A DNA stretch of 64,000 bases from Isoetes taiwanensis (taxonomy: Eukaryota; Streptophyta; Lycopodiopsida; Isoetales; Isoetaceae), in NCBI GenBank assembly GCA_021234155.1, contig JAJEKV010000073.1, forward strand, positions 3,384,001 to 3,448,000. Direction: 5' to 3'. Below, piece by piece: positions 21,701 to 32,279 of the stretch (its first letter is position 1; each line of letters starts with the position of its first letter). The notes below the pieces were generated by a model. It did not search any database. It saw only the letters and a program-made list of their open reading frames with translations, and was not told the origin of the DNA. The position numbers were made by a program, and so were the translations under genes.

Positions 21701-22021
21701 GACATAAGCGCTGCTGAAAATGAGTTTCTTCATAGTTATGATCACCCGACTTCGCCCAAACACACGCTTTGTCTTAAAATAGGAGCTGTGTGTCAAATTA
21801 TGAGATTGTTGGATGCGAGTAAAGGGCTTGTGAAGAATGCTAGAGTTGTTGTACACGAAATGCACAACAGATTTGTGACTGTCCGACTTCTTGGACATGA
21901 GGACACGAGCTCAGAAAATATACATGCGATTTGTCGGGCAGATTTGTTCCAAATGTATTTACGCCTTTTACAAAGACATAGATGTCAGCTGCCGCTCAAG
22001 GTCGCATACTCACATCTGTAA
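18762..22021 (+). pseudogene. Helitron Rep-helicase (RepHel), decayed
   Basis: The first frame (18762 to about 19480) has the Helitron N-terminal signatures (a YIHDN block, NFL near its end). After a deletion of roughly 40 residues the frame shifts to TFITMTTNPDWPEI. Next comes HVIEFQKCGLPHGQIVL, where the HUH nickase motif normally reads H-x-H, so the second His is Gln here. The Tyr-rich YLYSYIYKG motif follows. A further frame change near 20497 and a TGA precede the PIF1-type helicase. Its Walker A reads GKAGTGKI (Ser/Thr replaced by Ile, about 20930-20956) and Walker B reads IIWDEF (about 21170). Pieces at 21441-21707 (AFLSPLSVHVDEFN) and 21788-22021 (LKIGAVCQIM) complete the C-terminus. 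Loss of both key residues plus frameshifts makes it inactive. Confidence 0.85.
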
Positions 22022-22266
22022 CGACTAGAAATGTTGTTTTTAGAGAATTGCTTGAATAGTTGGTAATTTTTTTCCGCCATTATTTGTGATGGAGTTTTGA
22101 TAACTTTAAATGTGTTCAAAAATTGTGTTCGTTGTGTTCAAAGCAGACTACGTAATTCTCGTGGTGACTGACTGCTCGTGTGTGCATGATGATGAGGTAT
22201 CCGTTGATGTGATCTCTTCTATTGTGTATGTAAAGATTTTTATTTTGAGGAAATGTTAAATTACAA

Positions 22267-24030
22267 ATGATCTTTGAAAACATAGGAAGTGGGAGAACAA
22301 TTTGTCCATTGGTTCAATTAACTCCTTACCAAGCAAATTGGACAATTAAAGTAAAAGTAATGTGGAAAGGACTTTTACGAGAGTTTGAGAATAGGCGAAG
22401 ACCAGGCAAGGGGAAATTGTTTAATGTGGAGCTAAGAGACAAGGATGTATGCAAATTTGAATTGAGTGGATTCTTACTTCCCTTGCTTTATGAATATTTA
22501 GAGAGTCGTCTTAATATATACAGGGAAGGAAAATTCAAGCAACAATGTTTGACGAGGCAGCTGACAAATTCTACAACAGACTTGAGTTGATGAAGGTAGG
22601 TTATAGGTTGATGCATAAATTGGGGATTATGTCATGAATAGAGGTAGTCGTTGAAGTTCTTTGTGGACATGTAGGTGTATTACATCTCTAAAGGAGTTGT
22701 TCGGCCTGCGAACAAACGATGGGAAAAGTAGATGAATTGCACAAGTACCTTGATGGGAAAGTGGTCTTTGGTACATGAAATACTTTCCGATTTGTTTGTT
22801 ATGGTATTGAGATAGAATACATTGTATAATTTCTCCTGTTTGCAGATGTCATTGGAATTGTTTGCTCAGTCTTTGTGTCAGAAACTGTTCGTAGGAAATA
22901 TGATAAGCAAGATGTTTTAAAACGTACCATCAGCCTCATTGATGAAAGGTATTTTATGAATACAACACAGCGTGTGGATATTTTCTAACAAAGGAAACAT
23001 ATTCCAGTGGAAAAAGTGTAAATGTGAGCCTATGGGGAGATTTTGCTGTGAATGAAGGAGAGAGCCGCCATAAATGTTGTGTGACATCCCAATAGTAATA
23101 CCGACTCGTGTTCGAGCTAGCAAATTTCGAGGTTCTACTAATACTATTGATTGAATTAAATTGCTGATTGAAACTGCTGATTAGATAGTGTCTTACGCAG
23201 GTGTCTGTTTGTCAACAACAAATAAAACAATGATGGAATTAAATCCAAACACTGTTCGCGCTACTGCCTTACGTACATGGTATGGGTTACGTGACTTCCC
23301 TTTAAATATTGTAACATGCTAATTCAATCACACTAAAGGTATGAGCAAGAGGGACAGAAGTGTACAACGACGCCAGCAGGTACATTGCATGATCGTGCAT
23401 TTGTATCAGACATATTACAACCTTCTGTTGGGGATGGGCAGGTAGGTTGTTAGTATGAGGTATGTTGATTCCTCGCTTTTTGCAGTCGCTTATTCTAAGC
23501 TGCTTCTTGTGAAGATTGAGTCTTTCAATGTTCGCGCGTGCATAACGTTTATTGATCCAAACCAGCCAATGTGGTATGAGGCATGTCTAAGATGCTGTAA
23601 GAAGGTAAGTAAGCGAGAATCAGAATTTTGGTGCGAGAAATGTGGGGCGCTCTTTGAACCATTAAAGAGGTGAGAGAGCTCTGATTTACCAATTGATTTG
23701 AATGGATGTGTGATGTCATTGTTATGATCAGGTATATATTCCATGCAACATTGGGAGATGCAACAGGAGAAATTGTAGAGAATAATCAACAAGAATATTA
23801 TTCTCTCTTTATGGAGCACCTTTGGATTAGCAAAATATTCAACACTATTCTCTCGTAGTTCGCATTGGATTACAATGGATTCAAGAGTCACAGAGTTGTG
23901 GTTCATGAAGTCACAGCTATAGATTGGGAAGCTGAATCTGAGGTTGTCATAGGCGGAATAAAGAGGTCTAAAATGAGATTGGGAGGAGAGTTTAATCTGT
24001 TCAGCTTGGAATCTCCAGTGGACAACGTAT
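22267..24030 (+). pseudogene. RPA70-like single-stranded-DNA-binding protein gene, intron-containing
   Basis: The exons read as replication protein A large subunit. The first (TPYQANWTIKVKV, then GKGKLFNVELRDKD) is DBD-A. Skipping a GT-AG intron at 22447-22523 gives GRKIQATMFDEAADKFY. Skipping 22596-22674 gives VYYISKGVVRPANKR. Exon 22846-22948 starts VIGIVCSVFVSETV (DBD-B), and skipping 22949-23007 gives SGKSVNVSLWGD. Further introns at about 23130-23210 (acceptor cttacgcag) and 23280-23338 lead to CLSTTNKTMMELNP and YEQEGQKC. Exon 23455-23669 holds the DBD-C zinc finger (CLRC and CEKC), and skipping 23670-23731 gives RYIFHATLGDATGE. One 1-base frame break lies near 23062. The RPA70 N-terminal protein-interaction domain is missing and the DBD-A/B linker is very short, as in Helitron-borne copies. 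It could be element-encoded or a captured host gene. Confidence 0.8.
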
Positions 24031-26110
24031 AGTTATCGTTTGCATAAAGGAGCTGCAACTCTGCTGTGGTCGATCTAACTAAGTAGTTAATTTGAAATTG
24101 ATATTATGTCATCTATTAGAAACTTTGACTTTTTGTTGTGAAGTTGTCTTTGTGTTTGGGATTTTGTTCTCAAACTCTATGTGTTTTCTTTATGAAGCTG
24201 CTTCCATGGTACACAGTAGATTTTGGTTAATTAGTAATAGCGAGAGGTACTTATATGAAGTGATTTGGATGATAATATTCCAGTCTGTATCCATGATTAA
24301 ACTTACGCGTGAAACTTATTGCTAATATTTGTTATTGAAATGATGTTTAAGAAGTGATAAATCTATTGATGGCATGACAACTGGTAAATTTAGTGGTGGT
24401 ATTTGTCAACGAAGTGATGTGTATGATAACGTGTTTGAGAAAAAGACTGGTAAGTTATAGGTTAGTTTTGGATGACCTGTGCGAGATTACTGGTATGCTT
24501 GAATAGTGAAGAGAGGACAGAGAAGGTTCATATGAAGGCAGGATTACGAATGACATAGTATTTGGGGTCGATGAAGTTGGAGGTGGAGAATATATTGCTG
24601 AAGGCAAAGGTGGCGTCTATTATAGCGATGCTTTGGAGTTTACACGTTGAATATGAACCTCGGTACATGGACCATATTGAAGACGGAAATGCTCAAGCTC
24701 AGAAACAATTTTCGAGTTCTACGGTGGCACAGAAGATCTTTGAGGCTTTTTATAAATCGAAAAGATGACGACATGGAACACTTGAATAAGTTACAAAATA
24801 GAAAGTAGTTACAATGTCATTGTTATCAGAAAAGAACAAGGGAATTTGAACAGAAACTGATTGATTGACATTCAGGAATAAATAAGTTCTCTGGAAACAA
24901 TAGTGAGAAAGATCATGGTGCAATAAATGCAGAGTATGATGACAAGGTGATTCAAGATTCAGAAACATTTGATTGTAGTAACAAAGTAAAAGGGAAGAAA
25001 TTGCTGGTAATAAAAGAAATGTTATTAGAGGAATGTCTAACTTCAGAAGATAGAGCAAAGATAGCATTATCTAAAGCTATTCAATTAGATGGAGAATTTA
25101 GAAGCAATGCAGAACTTCTAAGGGAATGCCGGGTTAGTAGATTTGAAGCTCTCACACATGCGACGTTGTCAATGTTTCATGCACGTCTTACCTTTGTTTT
25201 TGTATATGCGAAGGCGCAATTTCTTTAAATACAAATTCCATCTGAATTACTTGTGAAGAGTTTGTTTTTATTTTGCTTTTTCGTGGCCATTGCAATACCC
25301 GGGGGATTCACCTATATACAATATGGACATGCCATCTGCGTTACTGGGGTAGCAAGAAAACCCATAGTATACGGTCCAAAAGAACTAGAAAAATACCTAT
25401 ATCGAAAATCTACAGGCTTAAAATATTGCAAAATGTGATAAAAAACCACCCTTTCCATATATTTTCGTACGAAAGCTCTCCAAAAATAACCCATTTCTTA
25501 TAACTCAGATGGTTCATACGGGATTTCAAGGTGAATCCCCCTTGTTGCAATACTGTGGTTTGGTGGTAAGAGCTGTTAAATATGTTGCATACAATTTCAA
25601 GCGTATTCTGTGGGAAACTGTGGGAAACTCTAAACTGTGGGAAACTCTAAAAAAGATGCTAGTTATGATGGTGTATTCCCTTAGATTGAACTCACACTGA
25701 GTACATGCTGCAATAAAGATATTGTATGGATACAAGTTCTAGCCAGGGATTTGATCTAATATAGTTTAGAAAAATATAGTGATCTCGTGCCTCTATGTGA
25801 TTTCACAGGTTCAAGTCTCTACATATTCTTTACATTTCATTAACTACTTGGCATATATTCTCAGTTTTTATAATGGATATCTGGTTATTGTATCATAGTG
25901 AGCAATGGGTCTATTGGGTATGCTATATGCATACACAACTATTAGGATGCCAGCACAAAGGGGGGTTTGAATGATATTTAGTTCTTTAACAAATCATTTA
26001 AACATTTTAAACATTTAAACACATTATGATAGTTGCCTTTTTGTATGGAATAATTTGATGATATGGGATCTTAGTTTTTTGTTTTATGAATATTTTCTAC
26101 CTTATGCTTG
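24031..26110. other. Unassigned DNA downstream of the RPA-like gene
   Basis: Open frames at 24562-24768 and 24947-25228 (plus strand) are charged and look protein-like but match no family I know. They are separated by stops and could be remnants of another Helitron-borne gene. From 25.25 to 26.1 kb I see only AT-rich DNA, with a short duplication of a GGGAAACTCTAAACT-type phrase near 25.63 kb. Confidence 0.4.
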
Positions 26111-26114
26111 CAGG

Positions 26115-26560
26115 GCATAAAGTTCGCATAGAGTTGCAAGGCAAAGTCGGGTGATCATAGCTGTGAATGAAGTTATTTCCGCCAAGACCGCTTGTGTGAA
26201 TTACTTGGTCGTCTTCAGCTATGGAATCTTGAGAATAATATCTCGTTTCAAGACGTCGCATACGATCAAGAATGCTTTCTTCTTATGCAAGGTTGGTTTA
26301 CAAAGAATGTCTGTCGAGTATAAGAATTCCCGTGCCTTTTCGATACATGTTCTTGTGCAAAACAAATCAAATGTCACAATGTCTGACTGTCAAATCTCAC
26401 CTACGGACGACACCAATGTTACTAACTTTGGGTCCGCAACATTTCCAACCGATTCATTTAACTTATGAATAATAAATGCTCTTCAAATCTCAGATGATTT
26501 AATAGAAGCAGCTATTGTTGCACTTCTCCCTGCAGCTGGTACTATGAATGTAAACAAATA
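26115..26560 (-). pseudogene. Inverted fragment of the Helitron helicase
   Basis: Read on the minus strand this segment follows the nucleotide sequence of 21310-21760 closely, with shared blocks such as GCTGCAGGGAGAAGTGCAAC against GGTGCAGGGAGAAGTGCAAC, and later GAGATATTATTCTCA and AGCTATGATCACCCGAC. Several indels and stops break the frame. It is a second, diverged and reversed copy of the helicase middle, either from a nearby Helitron or from rearrangement of the same one. Confidence 0.75.
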
Positions 26561-28236
26561 GACATGTTCGTCCAATTCTTATGTATTTATCCAGTCCATT
26601 CTCTAAGAAATGTTCGAGTTTCCCATACTAACAAGTCTATGAAACTAGTTAGAAACAGTATTACCTGGCCTTTATCTTTGTTGTGATGATTTGAAATGAT
26701 GCCCAATGTGCACAATAAGGAGGTGATATATTTGAGAAAATTTCTTCAGTGCACACAACATTTTAGATCTATAACTAACTGATCTTACTCTAAATTTAAA
26801 AAGGATTTTGGTGGCACGGAATCTCCATGCTTGAATAGACTTGGCGCTCAACTGCTCCTGTTCCTTGGTTCGACTTGGGGAAAATTGGAATAGGGATCTA
26901 ATTTGCTGCTTCAAATTAGCGCCCTCATTCTGGGCAATCGAGTTTGGCTAGGTGTCTCCTAACTAATGAATTAATTAGCTTAATTAACTTACTTAGGTAA
27001 TTAGCCTTTAATTAAACCCTTATTAATTTAGCATAGCTAAATTAATCGTTTATGGTTAATTCCGTAGGTTAGATACCCCCATGATGGCATATCCTCAGCC
27101 CGTGACGTGTCCGTATATTTATATACATACACTGTATAAATATGTGGAACATCACAACATCTTTAGCTTCTTATTAAAAAAAAATTCTTTTCCAGAGTAA
27201 GAGGTGGTTTTATCATTAATTATAAAGATTCAAGTACAAAGCATCACACATGGTTGAGAAGACTGTGTCATGATGAGAAAATTATAGTGAGAGATCGCTA
27301 TAGGAAATACATAGCATAGCATCACTATCTTCAAAATGCCATAGTATAAGCTTATGGATCATGGAAAAAGATGGAATTGAAGTAGGTATTGAAGGGCTCA
27401 GCAGTCCCAAAGATATAGCCATTAGCAGGCCAGTTGCCGAGGTAGAGTAGACGGAAATAATCATCATCTCCCAACAGAATAATAAGTGACCCATATAGAT
27501 CGCAACTGCATATGATTGTAGTACATCGATCTGTATCTAGAGAGCTGTCTTTTTCGTTAGGCTGAAGTGATAGTTCCACAAGAACCACCATAAGCGGTGA
27601 ACACGGATAACCCTCTGCAGAAGATTGCTGCCCATAACTCTTCACCATCCTTCTTTTTGTGCTAGCTTACCAACACGCATCGATCATCGTTCCTCTCGAG
27701 ATGCCATATTGTTCTGAAACACACCATCAATTATTGGATCCCGAAAGGGAGAATGTTTGACAAGCTTCATTTTGCCCTCTCCCCTTAAAAAGTCAAGGTA
27801 TCCTAGGATCATCGGACAATAAAGTATTAGAATCCAGTAGGTCCAGATTAGAAGGAAACATATCAAAAGATCTTTAAGGAATGAACAATAGGTAAGTTTA
27901 CTAAAATACCATTGTAGAGGTTCATTTTCTGGTGCTGTAGAAGCGGCACTCTCTGCTTCAGTATCTCATCCAATGTTGCATCGAGGCGGATTTCAAAGAT
28001 GAGGATGAGAAACCCCATAAGGAATCGGCATTTGTGTAGCAGGATCAATATTATGGTAGTGTCCACGATGATCCGGATCAGCAGAAAGGTTGTCCCATAT
28101 GGCAACTTTATGGCAGATAGGGTCCATTGGGCAGTTTTCATGAAGGAAGGAGGCTGAATCAGAGGACAGTGATGCAGAGCTTAGGAGATTTGCAAAAGTG
28201 CGAAGAAATGCGAAATTCTTAGGGTTTAAATGGTGA
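26561..28236. other. Unresolved DNA with minus-strand coding-like pieces
   Basis: Minus-strand open frames at 27282-27494, 27352-27648, 27684-27866 and 27863-28141 lie end to end in different frames. This could reflect a decayed multi-exon gene, but no motif was recognised. 26.93-27.06 kb is an AT-rich stretch of repeated TTAATTA words. Confidence 0.35.
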
Positions 28237-28345
28237 TATCATTCACCACATAATTCACCACATGCATCACATGTCACGACATGATTCACCACATGTACAA
28301 CATGTCACCATATGATTCACCACATTAGTACACCTTGCAACAAAC
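28237..28345. repeat. Short repeat block of ATTCACCACATG words
   Basis: The phrase ATTCACCACAT recurs at least four times within about 100 bp, mixed with CATGTCAC and its partial inverse, giving many CATG palindromes. Non-coding. Confidence 0.75.
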
Positions 28346-28627
28346 ATGTCAGGCGTCACATGGGATAATTAATACCTTAAAATTTACGAATTCATCTTGC
28401 ATAGATTAAAAATTCTGGTCTCTTTTGTGTATTGCCTTCATTTTAGAGAATAGATGTTTGAATCCATATCCCAAGTTGGCTTCTTCTATGGAGATATTTG
28501 ATGTCTGACTCAGTCAAATAAACACATATGTTGTTTAAATCGTCGTTTCTCATACGTGAAACTAAAAAAAAAAAAAAAAAAAGAAACATTTCTCTTCCTT
28601 TTTTCCCCCGCGTAAATGAAACTTCGA

Positions 28628-28690
28628 GTTTCGCTTACGCGAAAAAAGTTTCGCCTAAGCGAGACTGAAGGTTTCGCTTACGCGGAAAAC
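28628..28690. repeat. Triplet of TTTCGC-TTAC-GCGAAA hairpins
   Basis: Three short hairpins follow each other: TTTCGCTTACGCGAAA (28629-28644), GTTTCGCCTAAGCGAGAC (28648-28665) and GTTTCGCTTACGCGGAAAAC (28671-28690). Each has a 5-7 bp stem and a 4-base loop. They lie next to a poly(A) run at about 28565-28583. Confidence 0.75.
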
Positions 28691-30287
28691 AAAAAAAAAC
28701 AAATTTCCAAGTGGTGCAGGAATAGGTTATGATGGACAAAAGGATCATCGACTGAGTAACAAAGGTCATGGACAAGAAAGAGAGGCAACATGAGGAAGAA
28801 AAAATTCGAATAACATAATTAATTTCTTAATTATTCAATTCTTCAAGACTTCTTTGTAGTTAGTTCTTGAATTGGACTTCAAGTTCCTTTTCCTATTAAA
28901 TAGCATCCTTTCAAATAATAGATCACACACGAATTTGAAGAGCTAAGATGGTATAAGGTGAATTAAAACCCGAGATTTTGTGTTGTATACTTTTACATTC
29001 CATAATGCCTTAGGATTGGTTTAAAAGATTTAGAAGACAGATTTGAGATTGTCTATCCACAATGCAAAAGCAGAATATTTCTTGAGGGCACAAACTATAT
29101 AGACGGATTTATGTCTCCGTTTTACCTCTTAGATGTCTCAAATGGATGTATTTAAGATGTGCTTCAATTTCTCATCTATTAAACCTACATTTCACATCGG
29201 ACGCCTAAGAACAAACCTAGTTATTAGAGTCAGAGGATATTTCATTTAGAGCCAAGATGCAATAAAACTAATTATGAGAAGGTTTCATCAAATTCCTTAT
29301 GTAACTTCTAAGGAACTTTTCGCGTTTATGTTGACAGAATCGTAAGGGAATAATAGGGAACTTACATTAGAGAATTCCGCATCTTCACAGACATGTCTAT
29401 TTGACAGAGTCGACGACAGAGAACGCATCGCAAGGCAACAAGCTCCGACATGGATTTCGCGGTCCATTGCGTTCATATGAAAAATGTAGGATGTCGTTTT
29501 TAGTCTTTTACTCATGCGGCGACTCTCAGGAAGAGAAGCTATATGACGACCTTTGATTATCAGAAGATATTTATTGTTGCCTTTTGGTCTCAAAACAGTG
29601 CGTTCTATCACTCTCGGAGAAAATTTCTGGGAATTTAATAAAACAGTGAAGATATCTAGACCGAATTATTAAAACAAAATAAAATTATGAAACTATCATA
29701 ATGATGTAGTGGTAAATTAAATAATGACCCATAGGCATATGTGAACGCAGGATATGCCCATAGTAGCAACATTGCTATCATTTTTTTGTATGCCAATCAG
29801 AATTAGGTAGAAATAATCAATCATACGTGTGCAACTACCCGTGGTTCCTTCCCGTTCAATCCATAATCCTCCCCACATTTATGGTCATAATCTTTTAGGG
29901 TAAAGTTTTCAACACAAACATGATTACGTCTCTGTTTATGATGATAACCTTCTAAGATAAGGTTTGCAAAACAACAATGCTTAGGTCTATAAAATAACTT
30001 CACTATTTAGACATAAGAAGTATTATCGTTCCCCCTAGCCATTTCTTTCAATCTTACGTTGCTTTTCCTTCTATGTTTCTTTACGATTTAAGGGCCCTAG
30101 GTCGCCCAAACTCAAGGAGCTTAAATTTGTGGATTTAATCCCGTTTTTGATATATGAGATAACAGCTATATAACCTAAGATGTTGTCCCAACTTTTTTTG
30201 AGGCATCTTTTGACACACACCATGATCTCCCTATCATAGCAAACAAAATGTGAAAACATGATCTTTGAATTTTATAAATACTACTTA
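28691..30287. other. No gene recognised; one unexplained minus-strand ORF
   Basis: The minus-strand frame 29297-29611 (104 codons) is ordinary in composition but matches nothing I know. The stretch 29,880-29,980 has two ~50-bp loosely repeated units. The outer LTR element begins at 30,293. Confidence 0.35.
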
Positions 30288-30292
30288 TAGAG
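30288..30292. repeat. Target-site duplication TAGAG (left)
   Basis: TAGAG immediately precedes the TG of the left outer LTR and is repeated at 52668-52672 right after the CA of the right outer LTR. Confidence 0.92.
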
Positions 30293-30887
30293 TGTTTGGG
30301 GTCTGGGTTCGGGAACTCCTGCAAGACAGCCCTCTGTGAGGACCCGTGGATCTAACAGGAGAATCCGGGGGACTATGTCACGCGGGATTTGCAAGAAGAG
30401 AACAAGAAGAAGAAAACAGAACAAAAGAGAACAATGAGAGGAAAATGATAAGCTTCCTTGATATCAATGATGAACATACATGAGCTCTCGCAATCGAGAG
30501 AAGACTGAAAAGAGACAAGACTCAAAACTCATCTAAAAACTCATGTGCTGGCTCTACTCATATATATAGTACAATGGCCTTTGGCCCAATATAGACACTC
30601 TGACTGATCTCGGTGCCGACTCCTGGAAGGAGGCCTGATTTGGAGGAATGCTGGTGGTGCCTCTTGAAGTGCCTAGAATCACGCCGACGCAGGCGGTGAC
30701 GGGCCGTCACTTGTCTGAGCGCCGCCTCTTGTTGGGAGGGACGCAGCTTTTTTGCGTGGTTCCGGGCCGCTTGGTCTTCGGGCCGGGCCTTTGACGACCG
30801 ACTCCACGCCTGGTTGTGGATCCTTGGCCTTGACTTGGTCCGTGGAATGCATGAATAGTCCTGTACCGGGGAGGCACGGGACTAACA
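30293..30887 (-). repeat. 3' LTR of outer element (595 bp)
   Basis: It starts TG and ends CA and matches 52075-52667. A TATATATA box lies at about 30562 on the sense strand. Differences from the other LTR are mostly short indels in GC-rich stretches, while the AT-rich parts agree almost perfectly. Confidence 0.95.
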
Positions 30888-30900
30888 CTCCCCCCCACCA
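30888..30900 (-). other. Polypurine tract of outer element
   Basis: On the sense strand TGGTGGGGGGGAG directly precedes the 3' LTR, the expected place and composition for plus-strand DNA priming. Confidence 0.85.
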
Positions 30901-31215
30901 AATGACACTCAGTCTGAAGAAAAGGAGGAAGTGCTTCCGAGGGCGGGAAGCCAGCAGTCTGAAAGTGATCCTCACGAGAATGAGGTCGGGCGCCATTATG
31001 GTAATGAGCAATGAGGTCCCGCGTGTTTGAAGGGCGCCGAGTGTTGAGCCCCGTATGTGATTGGCATCAATGAGGAAGTGAGAGCGCACCATGTCTTCTG
31101 TGGCAAAGATGGGCGTCCGAAGGAACAAACCGGCACTCCATGAGAAGGCGTGTCCGAGACCCAAGGCACCGACGCCGGCATTTGGATTGCAAATGAAAGA
31201 TTGGACGCCGCCGAT

Positions 31216-32279
31216 TTAAAGAGCCGAAAGCAGATGCATTTGAGAGCAAAGACGTAAAACCAGCTTTTGACGGTGGATCAAGGGTCCGTGAGGTGGGCGA
31301 TTTTGCAAGAAGGTATCAAGACCATGCAAGGCATCAGCAGGCCTTTGCCAACCACGCTCATTACCGATATAAATCCAATTCTCAGTAGTGTCCAAGGTGA
31401 CACCATCCTCCCAATCGGAGCGTCGGACAAAACGGGGATCCCACCTGAGATCCGTGGAGATCTGAGGCGGAGTTGACCCAGCGTGGCCATCCAGGACCTT
31501 CGTCCAAAAGGGAAGACGCCAGTCAGAAGAGAGGAGCCGTGGGCAGGGAGGTACTCCTAAGGAAGCATATGGAGAGGGAAGCATGCCCGTGTGCGTGGGT
31601 TGCAGAGCCATGTCCCTAAATGCTTGAACAAGATTCTGATCAAGAGCACGACACCAATGGTCCCATTCTGAAGTAGAGAGTAATTGATAGACAGGAGGAT
31701 TGACCCAACCCATGGGGATGGTCTTGCTTTCCAGAAGGCCACGGAGTTGATTGTAGCCTCCCAAGTGCTGCATATAAATCTGGGCAAACTCAAGATCATC
31801 AGGGTGCGCCAGATTTTTGTTTACCTGTTCCAATGTTTCAACCTGCCACAGAGGCAAGTGCTGAGCAAGTTCAGGCATGTACTCCTGTTCAAAAGTCCGA
31901 GACTGAGCAGGATCCTTGAAATATGTGTTGATTGTCAATAACAACCAAGCAGCATTGGAGTTGCCTCGAAAAACACGATGGGCCTCATCCCGGAATTAAT
32001 CATGGAGATCCGCCAGGTAGAAGTCATGAAAAACATAAGCCATTGGCTGAACAACTCGGAAGATGACTAATTCAGGATCTTCAACAGTAAGCTGATCAAA
32101 GACTAAGAGTGCACAAAATAAACCCTTGTCTTCTACAGAGAGATCCGGCCAGATCCGAAGAAAATCCGCACTTTTGAGTGGCTGTTGATGAACATTGCCA
32201 TTGGCCGCGTACCACTTCAAAAGGAAAAGGTGCCGTCGGGCCACCACATAGTCAAGATAGCTGGAAGGAGGAGAGAAGT
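31216..32279 (-). pseudogene. Extra ORF of outer element, C-terminal half
   Basis: This is the continuation of the coiled-coil ORF at 43570-45371 beyond the nested insertion. If the inner element and one copy of its target duplication are removed, the frame runs straight through (PVDF joins SPPSSYLDYVVARR). The frame continues to 31216 with one TAA at about 32000, giving roughly 350 residues. The region is rich in Trp and aromatic residues, has no obvious transmembrane segment, and matches no enzyme family I know. It lies between integrase and the 3' LTR, the env position. Confidence 0.65.
32275..32279. repeat. Target-site duplication GAAGT (left)
   Basis: GAAGT precedes the left inner LTR and recurs at 43570-43574 after the right inner LTR. 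Confidence 0.92.

Larger units (their letters stand above)
18762..24030 (+). mobile_element. Helitron-like rolling-circle transposon (coding part)
   Basis: A Rep-helicase reading frame (18762-22021) is followed on the same strand by an RPA70-like gene (22267-24030), the gene pair found in plant Helitrons. The element's true ends (5' TC, 3' hairpin plus CTRR) were not identified, so the coordinates cover only the coding core. The repeated G-rich DNA from 14.9 kb and the unassigned DNA to about 25.2 kb may belong to it. A helicase fragment in opposite orientation at 26.1-26.6 kb shows the family is present more than once. Confidence 0.75.

Noticed and set aside
30752-31030. Plus-strand open frame over the left outer LTR border
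   Set aside because: It spans the LTR end and polypurine tract of an element transcribed from the other strand.
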